DNA of 64,000 bases from Bradyrhizobium erythrophlei (GTDB taxonomy: Bacteria; Pseudomonadota; Alphaproteobacteria; Rhizobiales; Xanthobacteraceae): positions 5,782,501 through 5,846,500 of the forward strand of contig NZ_LT670849.1 of the NCBI RefSeq assembly GCF_900142985.1. The letters run 5' to 3'. The notes beneath the pieces were generated by a model, which was given only the letters and a program-made list of their open reading frames with translations, searched no databases and was not told where the DNA came from. Every line of letters starts with the position of its first letter. Positions within the stretch are counted from its first letter, which is position 1. Made by a program: the position numbers and the translations under genes. Positions 33,292 to 42,588 of this stretch are shown one piece after another.

Positions 33292-33779
33292 GATCGATGA
33301 ATATGTTTCACTGGACGATAAATGGCCCGAACACGGATAGGTGACCTCGGAATAGAGTTGCCGGCGCGCAAGTCTCTATCATTAGGAACTTCGCAACGAG
33401 AACCTGGAGCAAACGGGCATGACTGAACCTTCTGATGGGTCCGTCCTCGACGCGACCTTCGAAAGTGAAAGCTTCGACCGTATAAGCATTGCTCTCCATT
33501 GGATCGCAGCACTCCTCATTGTCATGATGTTTGTTACCGCATGGTCGCGCGAAGCCGTCGACCACGACACACGCCTTGTTTCATCATTGATGACCGCTTA
33601 CCGAACGACGGGCGTTGTGACATGGATCGTGGGGTGGGTGCGTCTCGTCTGGCGGTACAATTTCGCCTATCTACCGCCAATTCCTGAGAACATGTCGAAC
33701 CTGCAACAATGGGTCGCAAAGGCCAATGGTCTCGGCAATGTCCTGTTTCGCGGCCGCTCTTTTTCATCGTTCATTTGGG
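33253..33779. repeat. 527-bp direct repeat, left copy
   Basis: Identical to 38856-39382 except one visible C/T difference (giving Pro versus Leu in the b561 frame). Offset 5603 bp. The two copies flank the ABC/AllA segment. Confidence 0.9.
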
Positions 33780-33823
33780 GAATGCCAGATTCAGCGCGCT
33801 GGACTGCCGTACGCCAACGCTAA
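33419..33823 (+). pseudogene. Cytochrome b561-like protein, C-truncated (left copy)
   Basis: 134 codons. Begins DRISIALHWIAALLIVMMFV (TM1 with haem-ligand His near residue 27), then a second membrane helix VVTWIVGWVRLVWR, ending RGRSFSSFIWG and then unrelated residues. The family needs about 180 residues and four helices, so helices 3-4 are missing. Both copies of the 527-bp repeat break at the same point. Probably non-functional. GGAG site upstream. Confidence 0.65.
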
Positions 33824-34010
33824 TATGCAATACGTCCCGCTCTGGTTCCAACATGAGCATCTTCTTCAACTGCGATGGTGAAGACGCAAGCTCGCATCGT
33901 GAGAAACATTTGCAGAGGCTGCTAGTCTGGAAGAGTTTCACGATCTGGTCGCCCTTTTCGGCGACTCACGAAAGCCGACATTTTGCCGAACCATTTAAAC
34001 GAGCTTTTCT

Positions 34011-34334
34011 ATGACCATTCTCACGGGCGGCGAACTCGAAGTCCTCATGGGCTTACGTTTGAACTGGGGAAGGCTTTATTCGAACGAGATCACGCGGCTC
34101 CAGAACGAGGATGGCTCAGCCGACTACGGCGCGGACCTTGCACACGGACCTGCGAACCAGGTGGAAGGCGTGTTTGGTGTTCTCCATGAGATGCCAACGG
34201 ACGGCGACCTGGTTGGCAGGGGAGTGTCTAGGCCGACGCATCCGGACCATGATCGATGGATCTCGGCTCACAGTCAGTTGACGGCGAACGTCCTTCGATT
34301 TGCGAGGGCCGATGATAGAAGAGTTATTCTATAA
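34011..34334 (+). CDS. Hypothetical protein, 107 aa
   Basis: Begins MTILTGGELEVLMGLRLNWG. Soluble, charged, natural-looking; no recognised family. It lies between the truncated b561 and the ABC importer genes on the opposite strand. Nothing is known of its function. Confidence 0.4.
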   Translation: MTILTGGELEVLMGLRLNWGRLYSNEITRLQNEDGSADYGADLAHGPANQVEGVFGVLHEMPTDGDLVGRGVSRPTHPDHDRWISAHSQLTANVLRFARADDRRVIL

Positions 34335-34480
34335 TCGGTCGCGCCCCACGAAGCGCCGGCCGACGATCGGAATGACCTGCGTAGAAATACCTGAAGACTC
34401 ACTTCGAGCGGCACCGGCGGCGCGATCGCGATAGTCACAGCTCGCTCCAGATTGCCTTGAATATCCGCTTCAATTTGCGT

Positions 34481-35314
34481 CTATGAGCGTCTTACCTCAC
34501 GTTGGAACACGTTCAGGCAGTGTGCCTTTGTGCGCACAAATTCCGGTTCGGAAAGCGTCGATAGGCCGCGTGGCCGCGGGGCGGCGACGGGCGTGAAGTC
34601 GGCTACCCGCGCCGGATATCGTGAGAGTAGCAGCACCCGATCGGCGAGATAGACCGCTTCCTCGAGGTCGTGCGACACCAGGACCATCGTTGTGCCGCTT
34701 TCCATGAAAAGGCGCTGCAGTTGCTCGCGCATGAACAACGTCATTTCATAATCTAGCGCGGAGAACGGCTCGTCCAAAAAGAGGATTTCCGGTTCAACCA
34801 CAAGCGCCCGCATAATCGAAACGAGCTGCTGTTGTCCACCGGACATCTGATAAGGGAAAAGACCGAGGTTTAACTTTATTCCAAGTCGCGCGACGAGTTT
34901 CTCCGTTCGGGCACGCCGCTCGTCGTTGGGTACCTTCATCATCTTCAGTGGATAACAGATATTGTCGAGAGCGGTCAGCCAGGGAAATAGCGCTTCCCGG
35001 TAATTCTGGAACACATATCCGAATTTGATCTCTTTGAGCAGCATACCGTCGAATAAGACCTGGCCGGCGTCGGCCGGAATTAGCCCGGCTATAATGTTGA
35101 TCAACGTACTCTTTCCGCAGCCATTCGGCCCGAATATCGAGATTAGCTCACCGCGTGGAATGTCGAGATCAAACTTGTCGTAGATGACTGTGTTATCGAA
35201 ACGCTTGCTCAACCCGCGGATGGTGACGTGCGGCCGTCGATCAGCGGCGAGTGGCAGACGTTCCACTCGCTGGCTGACGTGCTCAAAGCTTAGGCCATCC
35301 TGCAACGGTGTCAC
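34481..35314 (-). CDS. ABC ATPase of NrtD/SsuB/TauB type
   Basis: 277 aa. Walker A GPNGCGKST, signature MSGGQQQLV, Walker B EILFLDEP and H-loop VSHDLEEAV, all in order. This is the energy unit of an NMT1/nitrate/sulfonate-type importer together with the permease (36053) and binding protein (36885). The start is placed at GTG 35314 after a GGAGAGA site; the longer frame upstream overlaps the divergent AllA-like gene and looks unnatural. The substrate is not fixed by sequence. Confidence 0.8.
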   Translation of the reverse strand: MTPLQDGLSFEHVSQRVERLPLAADRRPHVTIRGLSKRFDNTVIYDKFDLDIPRGELISIFGPNGCGKSTLINIIAGLIPADAGQVLFDGMLLKEIKFGYVFQNYREALFPWLTALDNICYPLKMMKVPNDERRARTEKLVARLGIKLNLGLFPYQMSGGQQQLVSIMRALVVEPEILFLDEPFSALDYEMTLFMREQLQRLFMESGTTMVLVSHDLEEAVYLADRVLLLSRYPARVADFTPVAAPRPRGLSTLSEPEFVRTKAHCLNVFQREVRRS

Positions 35315-35504
35315 GACTGTACTCTCTCCGGCTCGGCTATTAGTGCTTGACGGAGCAAGACTCGTGCCCTCGCGGAGCAAAATCGGGGTCGGTAACAAAG
35401 GACTGTCGACATTATCCCTTGGTCGTTGTCGATTGAGCTCGGACCAAGCAGGCCTTTGTTGTCTTGCCTCGAATAGCCATTTTTGATCTTCTTGGAAGAC
35501 CAAG

Positions 35505-36035
35505 TTGGAGAACACTGTCGTGAATGTCCGTCCCGCGTTCAAAATTCAGGTTCAAGCTCTCGAAACGGCCGCGTTCGCGCCGTTCGGAGAGATTATCGAG
35601 GCCCGTCGAACCGCCGGACAGTTCGAGAATAACCCTTATGATCCAGAGACTAGTCCGGAAGAACCCAAGCTGACATTGACGAACGGGACACCTAGATTGT
35701 GGATCATGCACCTTAGAAAAAACGGGGTTGTATTCACGAGTTTGGCTCGGCATCGCCGCACGAGCCAATGCCTTGGCTCCCTACACGGGAAGGAGTGGTT
35801 TATCGGCGTTGCCCCACCAAACGACTTTGCCGATGGAACGAAGCCGGAGCTGAATCGCGTTTCAGCCTTCCGCATTCCCGGAGACTGCGTGATCAAGCTC
35901 CATGTCGGTACCTGGCACGCTGGCCCGCACTTCGTTCACGACGAGTGCCTATTTTTTAATCTCGAGAACCTGGACACAAATAAAAGGGATTTCGACAGGG
36001 CCGAGCTGCCGGGCGAATTTGAGATGGTTTCCTGA
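35505..36035 (+). CDS. Ureidoglycolate lyase (AllA-like)
   Basis: 176 aa of the AllA/ureidoglycolate hydrolase family. Recognisable blocks: LETAAFAPFGEIIEARRTAG at the N-terminus, HLRKNGVVFTSLARHRRTSQ, GSLHGKEWFIGVAPPNDFAD, and GDCVIKLHVGTWHAGPHF with the metal/active-site HVGTWHAGP motif. In purine degradation AllA splits ureidoglycolate to glyoxylate and urea. It lies on the plus strand between the permease and ATPase genes of an ABC importer and splits their operon. That suggests the imported compound feeds an ureide or purine route, which is inference. Starts with TTG 35505 or GTG 35520. Confidence 0.8.
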   Translation: MENTVVNVRPAFKIQVQALETAAFAPFGEIIEARRTAGQFENNPYDPETSPEEPKLTLTNGTPRLWIMHLRKNGVVFTSLARHRRTSQCLGSLHGKEWFIGVAPPNDFADGTKPELNRVSAFRIPGDCVIKLHVGTWHAGPHFVHDECLFFNLENLDTNKRDFDRAELPGEFEMVS

Positions 36036-36052
36036 GCAAGGGATTTACGACG

Positions 36053-36817
36053 TTATTTGCCGCCCCAATGGACGAATTTCTTTTCGATCGAGAGAAATAT
36101 CCAATTCAGACTGTAGCCGAGCGCGCCTGCGGCGAAAATGGTCGCGTACATGGACGGCATATCAAAACTCATTTGCGAGTCGATCAGTCGGCGCCCAAGG
36201 CCGTCGCTTGAACCGATGAACATTTCCGCGACGATGACAATGACCAGCGATACCGACACACCATTGCGCATTCCGACGAAAATCTGAGGAAGCGACTCCC
36301 AGGCGTACACATCGAAGAGGACACGCACTTTCGACGCACCCATTACCCTCGCGGCGAGCACACGCGTTTTGCGCGAATTCATGACCCCGTAAGCGACGTT
36401 GAAAAGGATGACGAGACTCGCGCCAAATGCAGCGACCGCGATCTTGGTCTTGTCGCCGACGCCGAACAGCACCAGAAACAGCGGGAACATCGCCGAGGTG
36501 GGCGTGGAGCGGAAGAAGTCGACCACGAATTCGAGCGAACGATAGATATCCTCATTCGAGCCAAGAATAATACCGAGCGGAATGGCGATAAGGCACCCGA
36601 TCGCAAGCGACGCCGTCGTACGCCAGATCGTTACCTCAAAGTCATAAAGTAAGTTCTGATTGGCAAATCCGTCGATCAGAGCCAAAAGAGCTTTCCATGG
36701 CGACGGCAACAGCACCGGATCAAACAGCTGTGAGGCAGCGAGACCCCACCAGGCGCCCAGGAGCGCAATCACGCCCAGGAAGGGCCGTGCGGCGCGCAAA
36801 ATACGTCTGAGCTTCAT
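36053..36817 (-). CDS. ABC permease of NrtB/SsuC type
   Basis: 254 aa with five or six spans and the inner-membrane EAA-like loop (GASKVRVLFDVYAWESLPQI). Also ALIDGFANQNLLYDFEVTIW and a C-terminal LNWIFLSIEKKFVHWGGK. It forms the pore of the importer with the binding protein 67 bp upstream. Confidence 0.85.
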   Translation of the reverse strand: MKLRRILRAARPFLGVIALLGAWWGLAASQLFDPVLLPSPWKALLALIDGFANQNLLYDFEVTIWRTTASLAIGCLIAIPLGIILGSNEDIYRSLEFVVDFFRSTPTSAMFPLFLVLFGVGDKTKIAVAAFGASLVILFNVAYGVMNSRKTRVLAARVMGASKVRVLFDVYAWESLPQIFVGMRNGVSVSLVIVIVAEMFIGSSDGLGRRLIDSQMSFDMPSMYATIFAAGALGYSLNWIFLSIEKKFVHWGGK

Positions 36818-36884
36818 GAGAGCCTTTCGTAGCGCCTTGGAATGCCCGGATAAGGTGGCATCGGCACACTTGCCATCAGAGCCA

Positions 36885-37883
36885 TTACTTGTCGAGCGTC
36901 ACCAAATATTTTGTGACATCCACCTGCCCCCTGACGATGCCCTGAGTGGTCGCGAAGTCCATGTATTTCTGGAAGTCCGCAATATTCTGGGCGGTTACCT
37001 GATCGGCCATGGTGAATTTAGGCACTCCGACCTTCATCACCAGGTCGGGCGGCACTGAGGTATTGACTTTGAGAGCCTCGCGCGCACTCGGATCCCTGTC
37101 GATGGTTTCGATCGCCTTGCGCCAGGCAATGGCATAGCGGCGCGCAACGTCGGGTCTCTCGGTGGCGAACTTGGTCGTGATGGCTCCGCCCGCGGCAAAC
37201 GCCATCGCGTCCTTGCGGCCGAGAATGTGGGTTGCGACCACACCACCTTCCAGCTCGACGGCGCCGCCACTCGCCTTCAGCATGGTTCCGGCCGGTTCAA
37301 GCGTGTAGCCGGCATCGAACGTGCCCGCCGTCATCGCGCTGACATGCAGGTTCACGGGCAGGTCGGTCATGGTGTAGTCTTTGCCCTCTTCCAGCCCGTT
37401 GGCCTTCAGCACGGCTTTGGCAAAGGTCACGTTAGCCGGCCCGGAAGCTGACATGATCTTCGTCGCTTTACCCTTAAGATCCCTGATCGAGCTCACGTCG
37501 AGCCCCTTGCGAACGACAAAGATCTCTTGCCGGTTCTGATCGTTCTGACCGTTGATGGAAAGATAAAGAATAGTGTTTTTCGTGATCAGGTTGACGTTGA
37601 AGGCCTCAGTGGTGACGATGGTAGGTGCAGCCTCCAGATCGCCCGAAAGAAAGCTCTGAATGATCAGAGTACTTGAAGCCATTCGGGTCGGAACCGGTTC
37701 GATTCCCTGTTCGGCAAAATAGCCGCGCTCAACAGCAACGAAAAATGGGAGCGCCGACGATACCGGGAAGACTCCGACCTTTACCTGGTCGGCAGCCTTC
37801 GCATCCGTCGCAAGCAGGAACAATACAGCCGTTAGGATTGAAGTGAAGACGCTGCCGAAACCTGGTTTGAAATGGCGAGGCAT
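36885..37883 (-). CDS. ABC substrate-binding protein, NrtA/SsuA/NMT1 type
   Basis: 332 aa. Signal peptide SILTAVLFLLATDAKAA, then DQVKVGVFPVSSALPFFVAV, ERGYFAEQGIEPVPTR, SFLSGDLEAAPTIVTTEAFN and a C-terminal domain with ITTKFATERPDVARRYAIAW. It belongs to the large class that binds nitrate, sulfonates, taurine or pyrimidine precursors. Substrate unknown; the adjacent AllA-like gene would fit an ureide or purine-related ligand. The start at 37883 follows a GGGAAATT stretch. First gene of the importer operon. Confidence 0.82.
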   Translation of the reverse strand: MPRHFKPGFGSVFTSILTAVLFLLATDAKAADQVKVGVFPVSSALPFFVAVERGYFAEQGIEPVPTRMASSTLIIQSFLSGDLEAAPTIVTTEAFNVNLITKNTILYLSINGQNDQNRQEIFVVRKGLDVSSIRDLKGKATKIMSASGPANVTFAKAVLKANGLEEGKDYTMTDLPVNLHVSAMTAGTFDAGYTLEPAGTMLKASGGAVELEGGVVATHILGRKDAMAFAAGGAITTKFATERPDVARRYAIAWRKAIETIDRDPSAREALKVNTSVPPDLVMKVGVPKFTMADQVTAQNIADFQKYMDFATTQGIVRGQVDVTKYLVTLDK

Positions 37884-37986
37884 AATTTCCCTTTGATCGA
37901 GGTGAAACATGAAGAAGGGCAGTCGTCGGCGACTAACGCGTCTTTAGTGAGCGGAGTTCAACATAAAATAAGGAAACCGCAAAGCA

Positions 37987-38255
37987 TCAGACGGAGGCAG
38001 TGTGGGAGATTTTTTGGCCAATTTTCTTGGGGAGTGATGGTTTGCCGCGGGCCCGGAGGGTAGCGCCGCGCGCGAGTCGTAAAAGCCGCCTATCCTTGTC
38101 CTGAGAAGAGGCGATCCATTTGATCGAATTAGGATCGGCGAACGGCGAGACTTTGAAATCGAGCCCGCACTTCTGCGCTTCCGATAAGAGCCAGTAGAGC
38201 GGGACGAAGGCAACGGCATCGTCCGGATATAGGCTCTCAATATCTGTCCGTGGCC
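37987..38255 (-). pseudogene. DUF2235-like hydrolase remnant, frameshifted
   Basis: In one frame: DIESLYPDDAVAFVPLYWLL, then SEAQKCGLDFKVSPFADPNS and IKWIASSQDKD. In the neighbouring frame: GGFYDSRAALPSGP. This resembles the C-terminal DUF2235 (alpha/beta-hydrolase) region with a YDSR motif. One frameshift near 38095 is needed and no N-terminal half is visible. Family call is moderate; the gene is dead. Confidence 0.4.
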
Positions 38256-38436
38256 TTCGCGGGGCGCGGGAAGCTTCCGTGTCAAGCTAAGTAATCTATC
38301 GTCTTATAATTCATGCTGAAACCAATTCGGGCCGACGGTTCGATCGCGGTCAATCGAGTGAGGTTCTCCACCGCATGACCCCACGGCCGGTTCGATCTCG
38401 GCGAGAAATTGTCCGCCTGCTTGGGTCGAGAGCCGC

Positions 38437-38583
38437 TCAAGTTGTCATCAACGATCCAATGACCAAGACTGGTAACAAACCCAATACGATTGCCCAAACG
38501 ACGAAGGCAGTGACCATTAAGACGTCTTGTCTCCACAAGGCCGAGCGACCAATCGGATACTTGGAGGAATGAATCATGTTCAT
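38437..38583 (-). CDS. Single-span membrane protein, 48 aa
   Basis: MNMIHSSKYPIGRSALWRQD, then VLMVTAFVVWAIVLGLLPVL and a short polar tail: one transmembrane helix of about 22 residues after a 19-residue polar leader. AGAGGAG lies upstream of the start codon. Too short for standard callers; function unknown. Confidence 0.55.
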   Translation of the reverse strand: MNMIHSSKYPIGRSALWRQDVLMVTAFVVWAIVLGLLPVLVIGSLMTT

Positions 38584-38855
38584 TGTACGCCTTGCTCCTC
38601 TTGCGGATACAACTAAGCAAAAAGATTCAAGCGCGGTCGCAGATCGCGTTTGGAGCCGCGATTGCCGTTGATAGAGTTACCGACACGAAAAAAAGCAAAC
38701 GCTTAGCCATTGAATGTGTCTCCGTCTGATTCTCATTTGCGCGTCGGCGCCTCTGATCACCAGACTCCCAGTGAATTCGGGATATTCCTGAATCCCCGAG
38801 TGTTGAGATTTCTTTCAAGCCATCGTGAAAAATAACAGTCGTGCGTTCTCGCGTG

Positions 38856-39382
38856 GAAGCGACGCTGATTAGGCTGCTTCCGCGTTCCGCTCACGATCGA
38901 TGAATATGTTTCACTGGACGATAAATGGCCCGAACACGGATAGGTGACCTCGGAATAGAGTTGCCGGCGCGCAAGTCTCTATCATTAGGAACTTCGCAAC
39001 GAGAACCTGGAGCAAACGGGCATGACTGAACCTTCTGATGGGTCCGTCCTCGACGCGACCTTCGAAAGTGAAAGCTTCGACCGTATAAGCATTGCTCTCC
39101 ATTGGATCGCAGCACTCCTCATTGTCATGATGTTTGTTACCGCATGGTCGCGCGAAGCCGTCGACCACGACACACGCCTTGTTTCATCATTGATGACCGC
39201 TTACCGAACGACGGGCGTTGTGACATGGATCGTGGGGTGGGTGCGTCTCGTCTGGCGGTACAATTTCGCCTATCTACCGCCAATTCTTGAGAACATGTCG
39301 AACCTGCAACAATGGGTCGCAAAGGCCAATGGTCTCGGCAATGTCCTGTTTCGCGGCCGCTCTTTTTCATCGTTCATTTGGG
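38856..39382. repeat. 527-bp direct repeat, right copy
   Basis: Near-identical to 33253-33779. It carries the same b561 start and upstream DNA but different flanks on both sides. Confidence 0.9.
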
Positions 39383-39400
39383 AAACACGATCTGTCCATC
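39022..39400 (+). pseudogene. Cytochrome b561-like protein, C-truncated (right copy)
   Basis: Same first 119 codons as the left copy, with Leu in place of Pro in PPI(L)ENMSN. The frame leaves the repeat after SFIW and continues into unrelated Arg/Pro-rich sequence, so the protein is not a working b561. Both copies end at the same codon, so the truncation predates or accompanied the duplication. Confidence 0.65.
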
Positions 39401-39594
39401 ATCATCTGATCAGACGTGACCACCAATCGGCGAGGAATCTGCGAAGGTTCGCCTTGCGCCGTCCTACCGCGGGATCGCGCTACCCAGAAGGCCCCGCACC
39501 GCACCCCATCACGGTGACAGGGCCCGCCGCGGCCCCGCTGCCACCTGCCTGCCTTGCGCTGTGGTGGTGGGGCCCCCGAGGGAGGAAGAACACA

Positions 39595-39972
39595 ATGCCG
39601 TTTCGAACCGTCGTCTTGATTGCCGCCTCAGTTATCCTTGGCATCTCGAAGAAGGTCGCAGTCATTCTTGAGGCACTCGATTTCCCCAAGATCGATCCTG
39701 TGGCGCGCAGCACCTTGCAGCGCTGGGTCTATCGCGCTGATAAATATTTCGGCGGAGACCGCGGCGACATCCTGCTCACACTGCGAGCGATCGTCGAATC
39801 CGAAGGAAACGGTCCCGATGCGCTTCTCGATCCGATATTGCGTGCAGTCCATTCCGTATGCCGGCCTGAGTGGACGAACCGAGGCATCGATTGGATTGCA
39901 GCCTTCGACCGGATCGATTTACGCGCGCTCCATCAACAAATGCGCGATCTCAAAATGCTTCACTCGGTCTGA
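39595..39972 (+). CDS. Hypothetical protein, 125 aa, possibly frameshifted
   Basis: GGGAGGAAG site 8 nt before ATG. An N-terminal hydrophobic segment (VVLIAASVILGI) precedes a helical soluble domain (LQRWVYRADKYFGGDRGDIL; RIDLRALHQQMRDLKMLHSV). Directly after the stop the next frame continues with natural sequence (SDLGTYFAAAIRSRLREISA through 40177), so one base may have been lost. Function unknown; the extended product would be about 190 aa. Confidence 0.45.
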   Translation: MPFRTVVLIAASVILGISKKVAVILEALDFPKIDPVARSTLQRWVYRADKYFGGDRGDILLTLRAIVESEGNGPDALLDPILRAVHSVCRPEWTNRGIDWIAAFDRIDLRALHQQMRDLKMLHSV

Positions 39973-40200
39973 TCTGGGCACCTATTTCGCCGCCGCCATC
40001 AGGAGCCGGCTCCGGGAGATCTCGGCCCCGACGTCGTGCAACCGCCGGTTCGGCGATCAACGGTTTCGACCCAAGGATGTCACCGAGCGAACTTGGAATG
40101 ACGTCCTAGCTCTTCGCAAACAAAGCAAGAAGAAACCGGCGCGGCGGGCCCCGCATTATGTGTGTTTGTTTCCTTGAGGAAGGCGCGGGTGACGGCGGAG

Positions 40201-40467
40201 TTAACGCAACCTCCCCCTTTGAAATTCTAATGTTTCATAGCAACGCTTGACGTAGCCGACCAAGCCGCCTTCCGACACGTGTCCTAATTGCGTGATTGCG
40301 GTCCCAAATCCGGCTTCGTAGGCCTCCGCTCTCAATCGCTCTGCCCGCGGAGCGTGAAAGTGTTCGATTTCGTCGAAGCCATTTTCAAAATGGCTAAGGT
40401 TTTTGGTGCACCAAGTTTCAAGAAAATTCTCGAAGTCGCTCACTTTGGTGGGCTCGTTGACATGCAA
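40201..40467 (-). CDS. Hypothetical protein, 88 aa
   Basis: A helical, charged protein (FENFLETWCTKNLSHFENGF; DEIEHFHAPRAERLRAEAYE). The start is TTG at 40467 with a poor ribosome site, so the N-terminus is uncertain. Function unknown. Confidence 0.5.
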   Translation of the reverse strand: MHVNEPTKVSDFENFLETWCTKNLSHFENGFDEIEHFHAPRAERLRAEAYEAGFGTAITQLGHVSEGGLVGYVKRCYETLEFQRGRLR

Positions 40468-41039
40468 AAGAGACGGCCCCGGTCGTTGAACCGGACCGTC
40501 TGCCCGCTAGGCTTGGGGCGGGGTCGATCGCGCGAGCAAACCCAGCCTAGCAACAACCAAACGGTTCTATCCACGCATGTTGGACAACATCCTGTGTTAG
40601 GCCCTAAGCTTCGTTTGGGTCCTGACCTGGGATGATCCGATGGTGCTGTCTAGGACACTCGGGAAGGCAGATTAGAGCCCGCGCCAGTTCCCAGTACGGA
40701 ACACCGGGCTTCCCCGGAAGCCTCGTACCTTACGGAAAACTATAGGATGTCTCTTGCCGGAGGAGAAATTTTATCACCGGCAATTGTCGACCCGTTAGTA
40801 GGAGGAGCGTGATGACAAAGCGCGGCCCATCGTTGAGAACATCGCCACAGAGAGAGCCAACCTGTGCAGCAAATCGCCAATCTGGAAGCAAAGTTGGATC
40901 TTCTCAATTATCGCGGGCGCTTACCCGGACCTTGCGTCGACGCCACGCGCGTAAATTCAGCCAAAGGAGAACCAGGCCTGCAACGATGAAAAAGATCGTT
41001 AGCGCGTCCAATAAAACGGACGGCATGATCGCCTAAAAA
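40468..41039. other. Intergenic region, 572 bp
   Basis: A GACGG...CCGTC hairpin near 40472-40500 has no T-run. A segment (40731-40792) resembles 2861-2927: GGAAAACT, CTTGCCGG, GAAATTTTATCACCGGC. A 75-codon frame at 40809-41036 is Arg/Ser-rich and not convincing. Confidence 0.3.
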
Positions 41040-41252
41040 TCAGTCGGCGCCAGCGTCCCGCTGCGACGGCAATAACGCTTCCAGAAGACTGCCGGGTATT
41101 CCGAATGTACGTGGTGGCCCGCGCAGGGAGTGATTCAATCTAGCGTCGTAGCGCACGGCCAGATCCAGCAGTCGTCGCTTGATGAACGGGTCAGCCCTCT
41201 CGGCTAGGAATCGGCAATGTGCCGCACGCTGCTCTAAAAATTTACTGTCCAT
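41040..41252 (-). CDS. Small hypothetical protein, 70 aa
   Basis: MDSKFLEQRAAHCRFLAERA, then DPFIKRRLLDLAVRYDARLN. Highly helical, a recurrent orphan type in Bradyrhizobium. GGGGTGGG site precedes the start. Function unknown. Confidence 0.6.
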   Translation of the reverse strand: MDSKFLEQRAAHCRFLAERADPFIKRRLLDLAVRYDARLNHSLRGPPRTFGIPGSLLEALLPSQRDAGAD

Positions 41253-41312
41253 CACACCCACCCCTGGACGCAACAAAACACCAGCCATCTCACACCTGTC
41301 GCCGCGGTTGAG

Positions 41313-41555
41313 TCAATGGCCGCGACGGCTGCCGGGGAAGTTGGTGTGATTTCTCATGTGCAAAAACATGGCTTTCACGTCGGAAAGCCCAAGCGCTTGC
41401 TCGCGCGGTCCTTGGTGTTCTCTAAGGGCGTGAAGCTGTCGCAGCGCAATCTCATCCCGCTTGTGCCGGTCTTCTTCAGCGAAGTACGCCTTCATGTCCT
41501 TAATGAAGGCGTGGGCAACGGCGGGCGGAAGATCAAGAGGCTTGCGGATCACCAT
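41313..41555 (-). CDS. Small hypothetical protein, 80 aa
   Basis: MVIRKPLDLPPAVAHAFIKD, then MKAYFAEEDRHKRDEIALRQ and ALGLSDVKAMFLHMRNH. A very regular helical orphan, with an AGAGGCC site before the start. Overlaps the end of the 124-aa gene (41533) by 23 bp, so coupled. Widespread, unassigned. Confidence 0.6.
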   Translation of the reverse strand: MVIRKPLDLPPAVAHAFIKDMKAYFAEEDRHKRDEIALRQLHALREHQGPREQALGLSDVKAMFLHMRNHTNFPGSRRGH

Positions 41556-41907
41556 TGCCAGGCCTCTGCTCAGGATCATTGGTCGGCTCGCCGCTGTCTG
41601 GAGGTTCGTCCAAACGCTTGGCACCGGTCAGCATGACGATACTCACATCGTGAAAAAACAGGGCACTATGAGCATTCGTTTCATATGTGGCTTTTTCCGC
41701 CGCGCGTGCCATGCGCAGCCTGATTGCGGGCGGCAGTTCTGCCCCATAAGGCCCTTCTCTGGTTACTTCGTCCCAATGGGCCTGTACCCAAGCGCGGCAG
41801 ATTTCGTCAGCGTCAGCCTGCCACTTCGCCCGTAAAACCAATGTTGGTTTTCCGTCGATATCGAGGGTGAACGTTGACAGCGAAAAGCTCACAGCCTCCT
41901 CGTACAA
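41533..41907 (-). CDS. Hypothetical protein, 124 aa
   Basis: Begins SFSLSTFTLDIDGKPTLVLR and continues AKWQADADEICRAWVQAHWD. Mixed alpha/beta with a hydrophilic tail. Start TTG at 41907 or GTG 41892. Upstream partner of the 80-aa gene. Function unknown. Confidence 0.5.
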   Translation of the reverse strand: MYEEAVSFSLSTFTLDIDGKPTLVLRAKWQADADEICRAWVQAHWDEVTREGPYGAELPPAIRLRMARAAEKATYETNAHSALFFHDVSIVMLTGAKRLDEPPDSGEPTNDPEQRPGNGDPQAS

Positions 41908-41940
41908 CAGATTCCGCAGTGCTGGCCCGTTTGCCCCTCA

Positions 41941-42108
41941 TTACGCGAACATATCCGCGCCAGTTTGCGTAAATCTGAGATAGGTCCCGCTTTCGTGCAG
42001 TACAATCCAGCCGCGCTCTATGGCGCGCTTGGAGGGCCGGCCAGGTACTGCGTTGGCCTGTCTTTGATCTCGAACAGGATTCCGCGGATCGGATCCGGAG
42101 AGAAGCCG
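41941..42108 (-). pseudogene. Frame without a start codon, conserved-looking C-terminus
   Basis: Ends with KRAIERGWIVLHESGTYLRF, then TQTGADMFA, stop. This is very natural sequence, but no ATG, GTG or TTG precedes it in frame. Probably the end of a frameshifted gene. Function unknown. Confidence 0.35.
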
Positions 42109-42192
42109 CTAGGGGTTGGGGCATGACGGCTTGACCTTACTAGAAGCCGCGAATCACATAATTTGTCCCCGCGGCACCTCGGGAGGAAGCCC

Positions 42193-42453
42193 TTGGCGGA
42201 CACCCTTGATCAAGATGTACGCGTGCTCCGAAATTGGCTGAGGAGCGCATGGCGCCAGCTTGCGGGCTCCTCAATGACGCGCTTTGAGCGGCAAGAGCTC
42301 CGGAATGATATGAGAGAGGCGGAGGTCGCCCTCCGGCTCACACTAAAGAGATTGGCAGCCCGAGACAGGGTTCGCGCCGAGGCGTATGCCAACTATTCGC
42401 AGCTCAAGCTTCCTGATTTTCGCGTCTTAAGAGTCGTAAGTCCCGACCGCTAG
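42193..42453 (+). CDS. Hypothetical protein, 86 aa
   Basis: TTG start with a strong GGGAGGA site 6 nt upstream. LADTLDQDVRVLRNWLRSAW and RQELRNDMREAEVALRLTLK suggest a helical bundle. No signal. Function unknown. Confidence 0.6.
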   Translation: MADTLDQDVRVLRNWLRSAWRQLAGSSMTRFERQELRNDMREAEVALRLTLKRLAARDRVRAEAYANYSQLKLPDFRVLRVVSPDR

Positions 42454-42491
42454 GTCGCGCAGCAACGCCATTTTCTTTACCCCCGCGAGGA

Positions 42492-42523
42492 GCCGCCGCT
42501 GATCATACCCAGCGGCGGCTTTT
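42492..42523 (+). terminator. Terminator upstream of the csp gene
   Basis: GCCGCCGCT and AGCGGCGGC form a 9-bp stem with a short loop, followed by TTTTG. Confidence 0.7.
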
Positions 42524-42588
42524 GCTTGTGAGTCCGTGCCGGATGGCCCTAAGCTGCCTCTCGTGGTTGTGAAAATGGGAGTGCGGAC

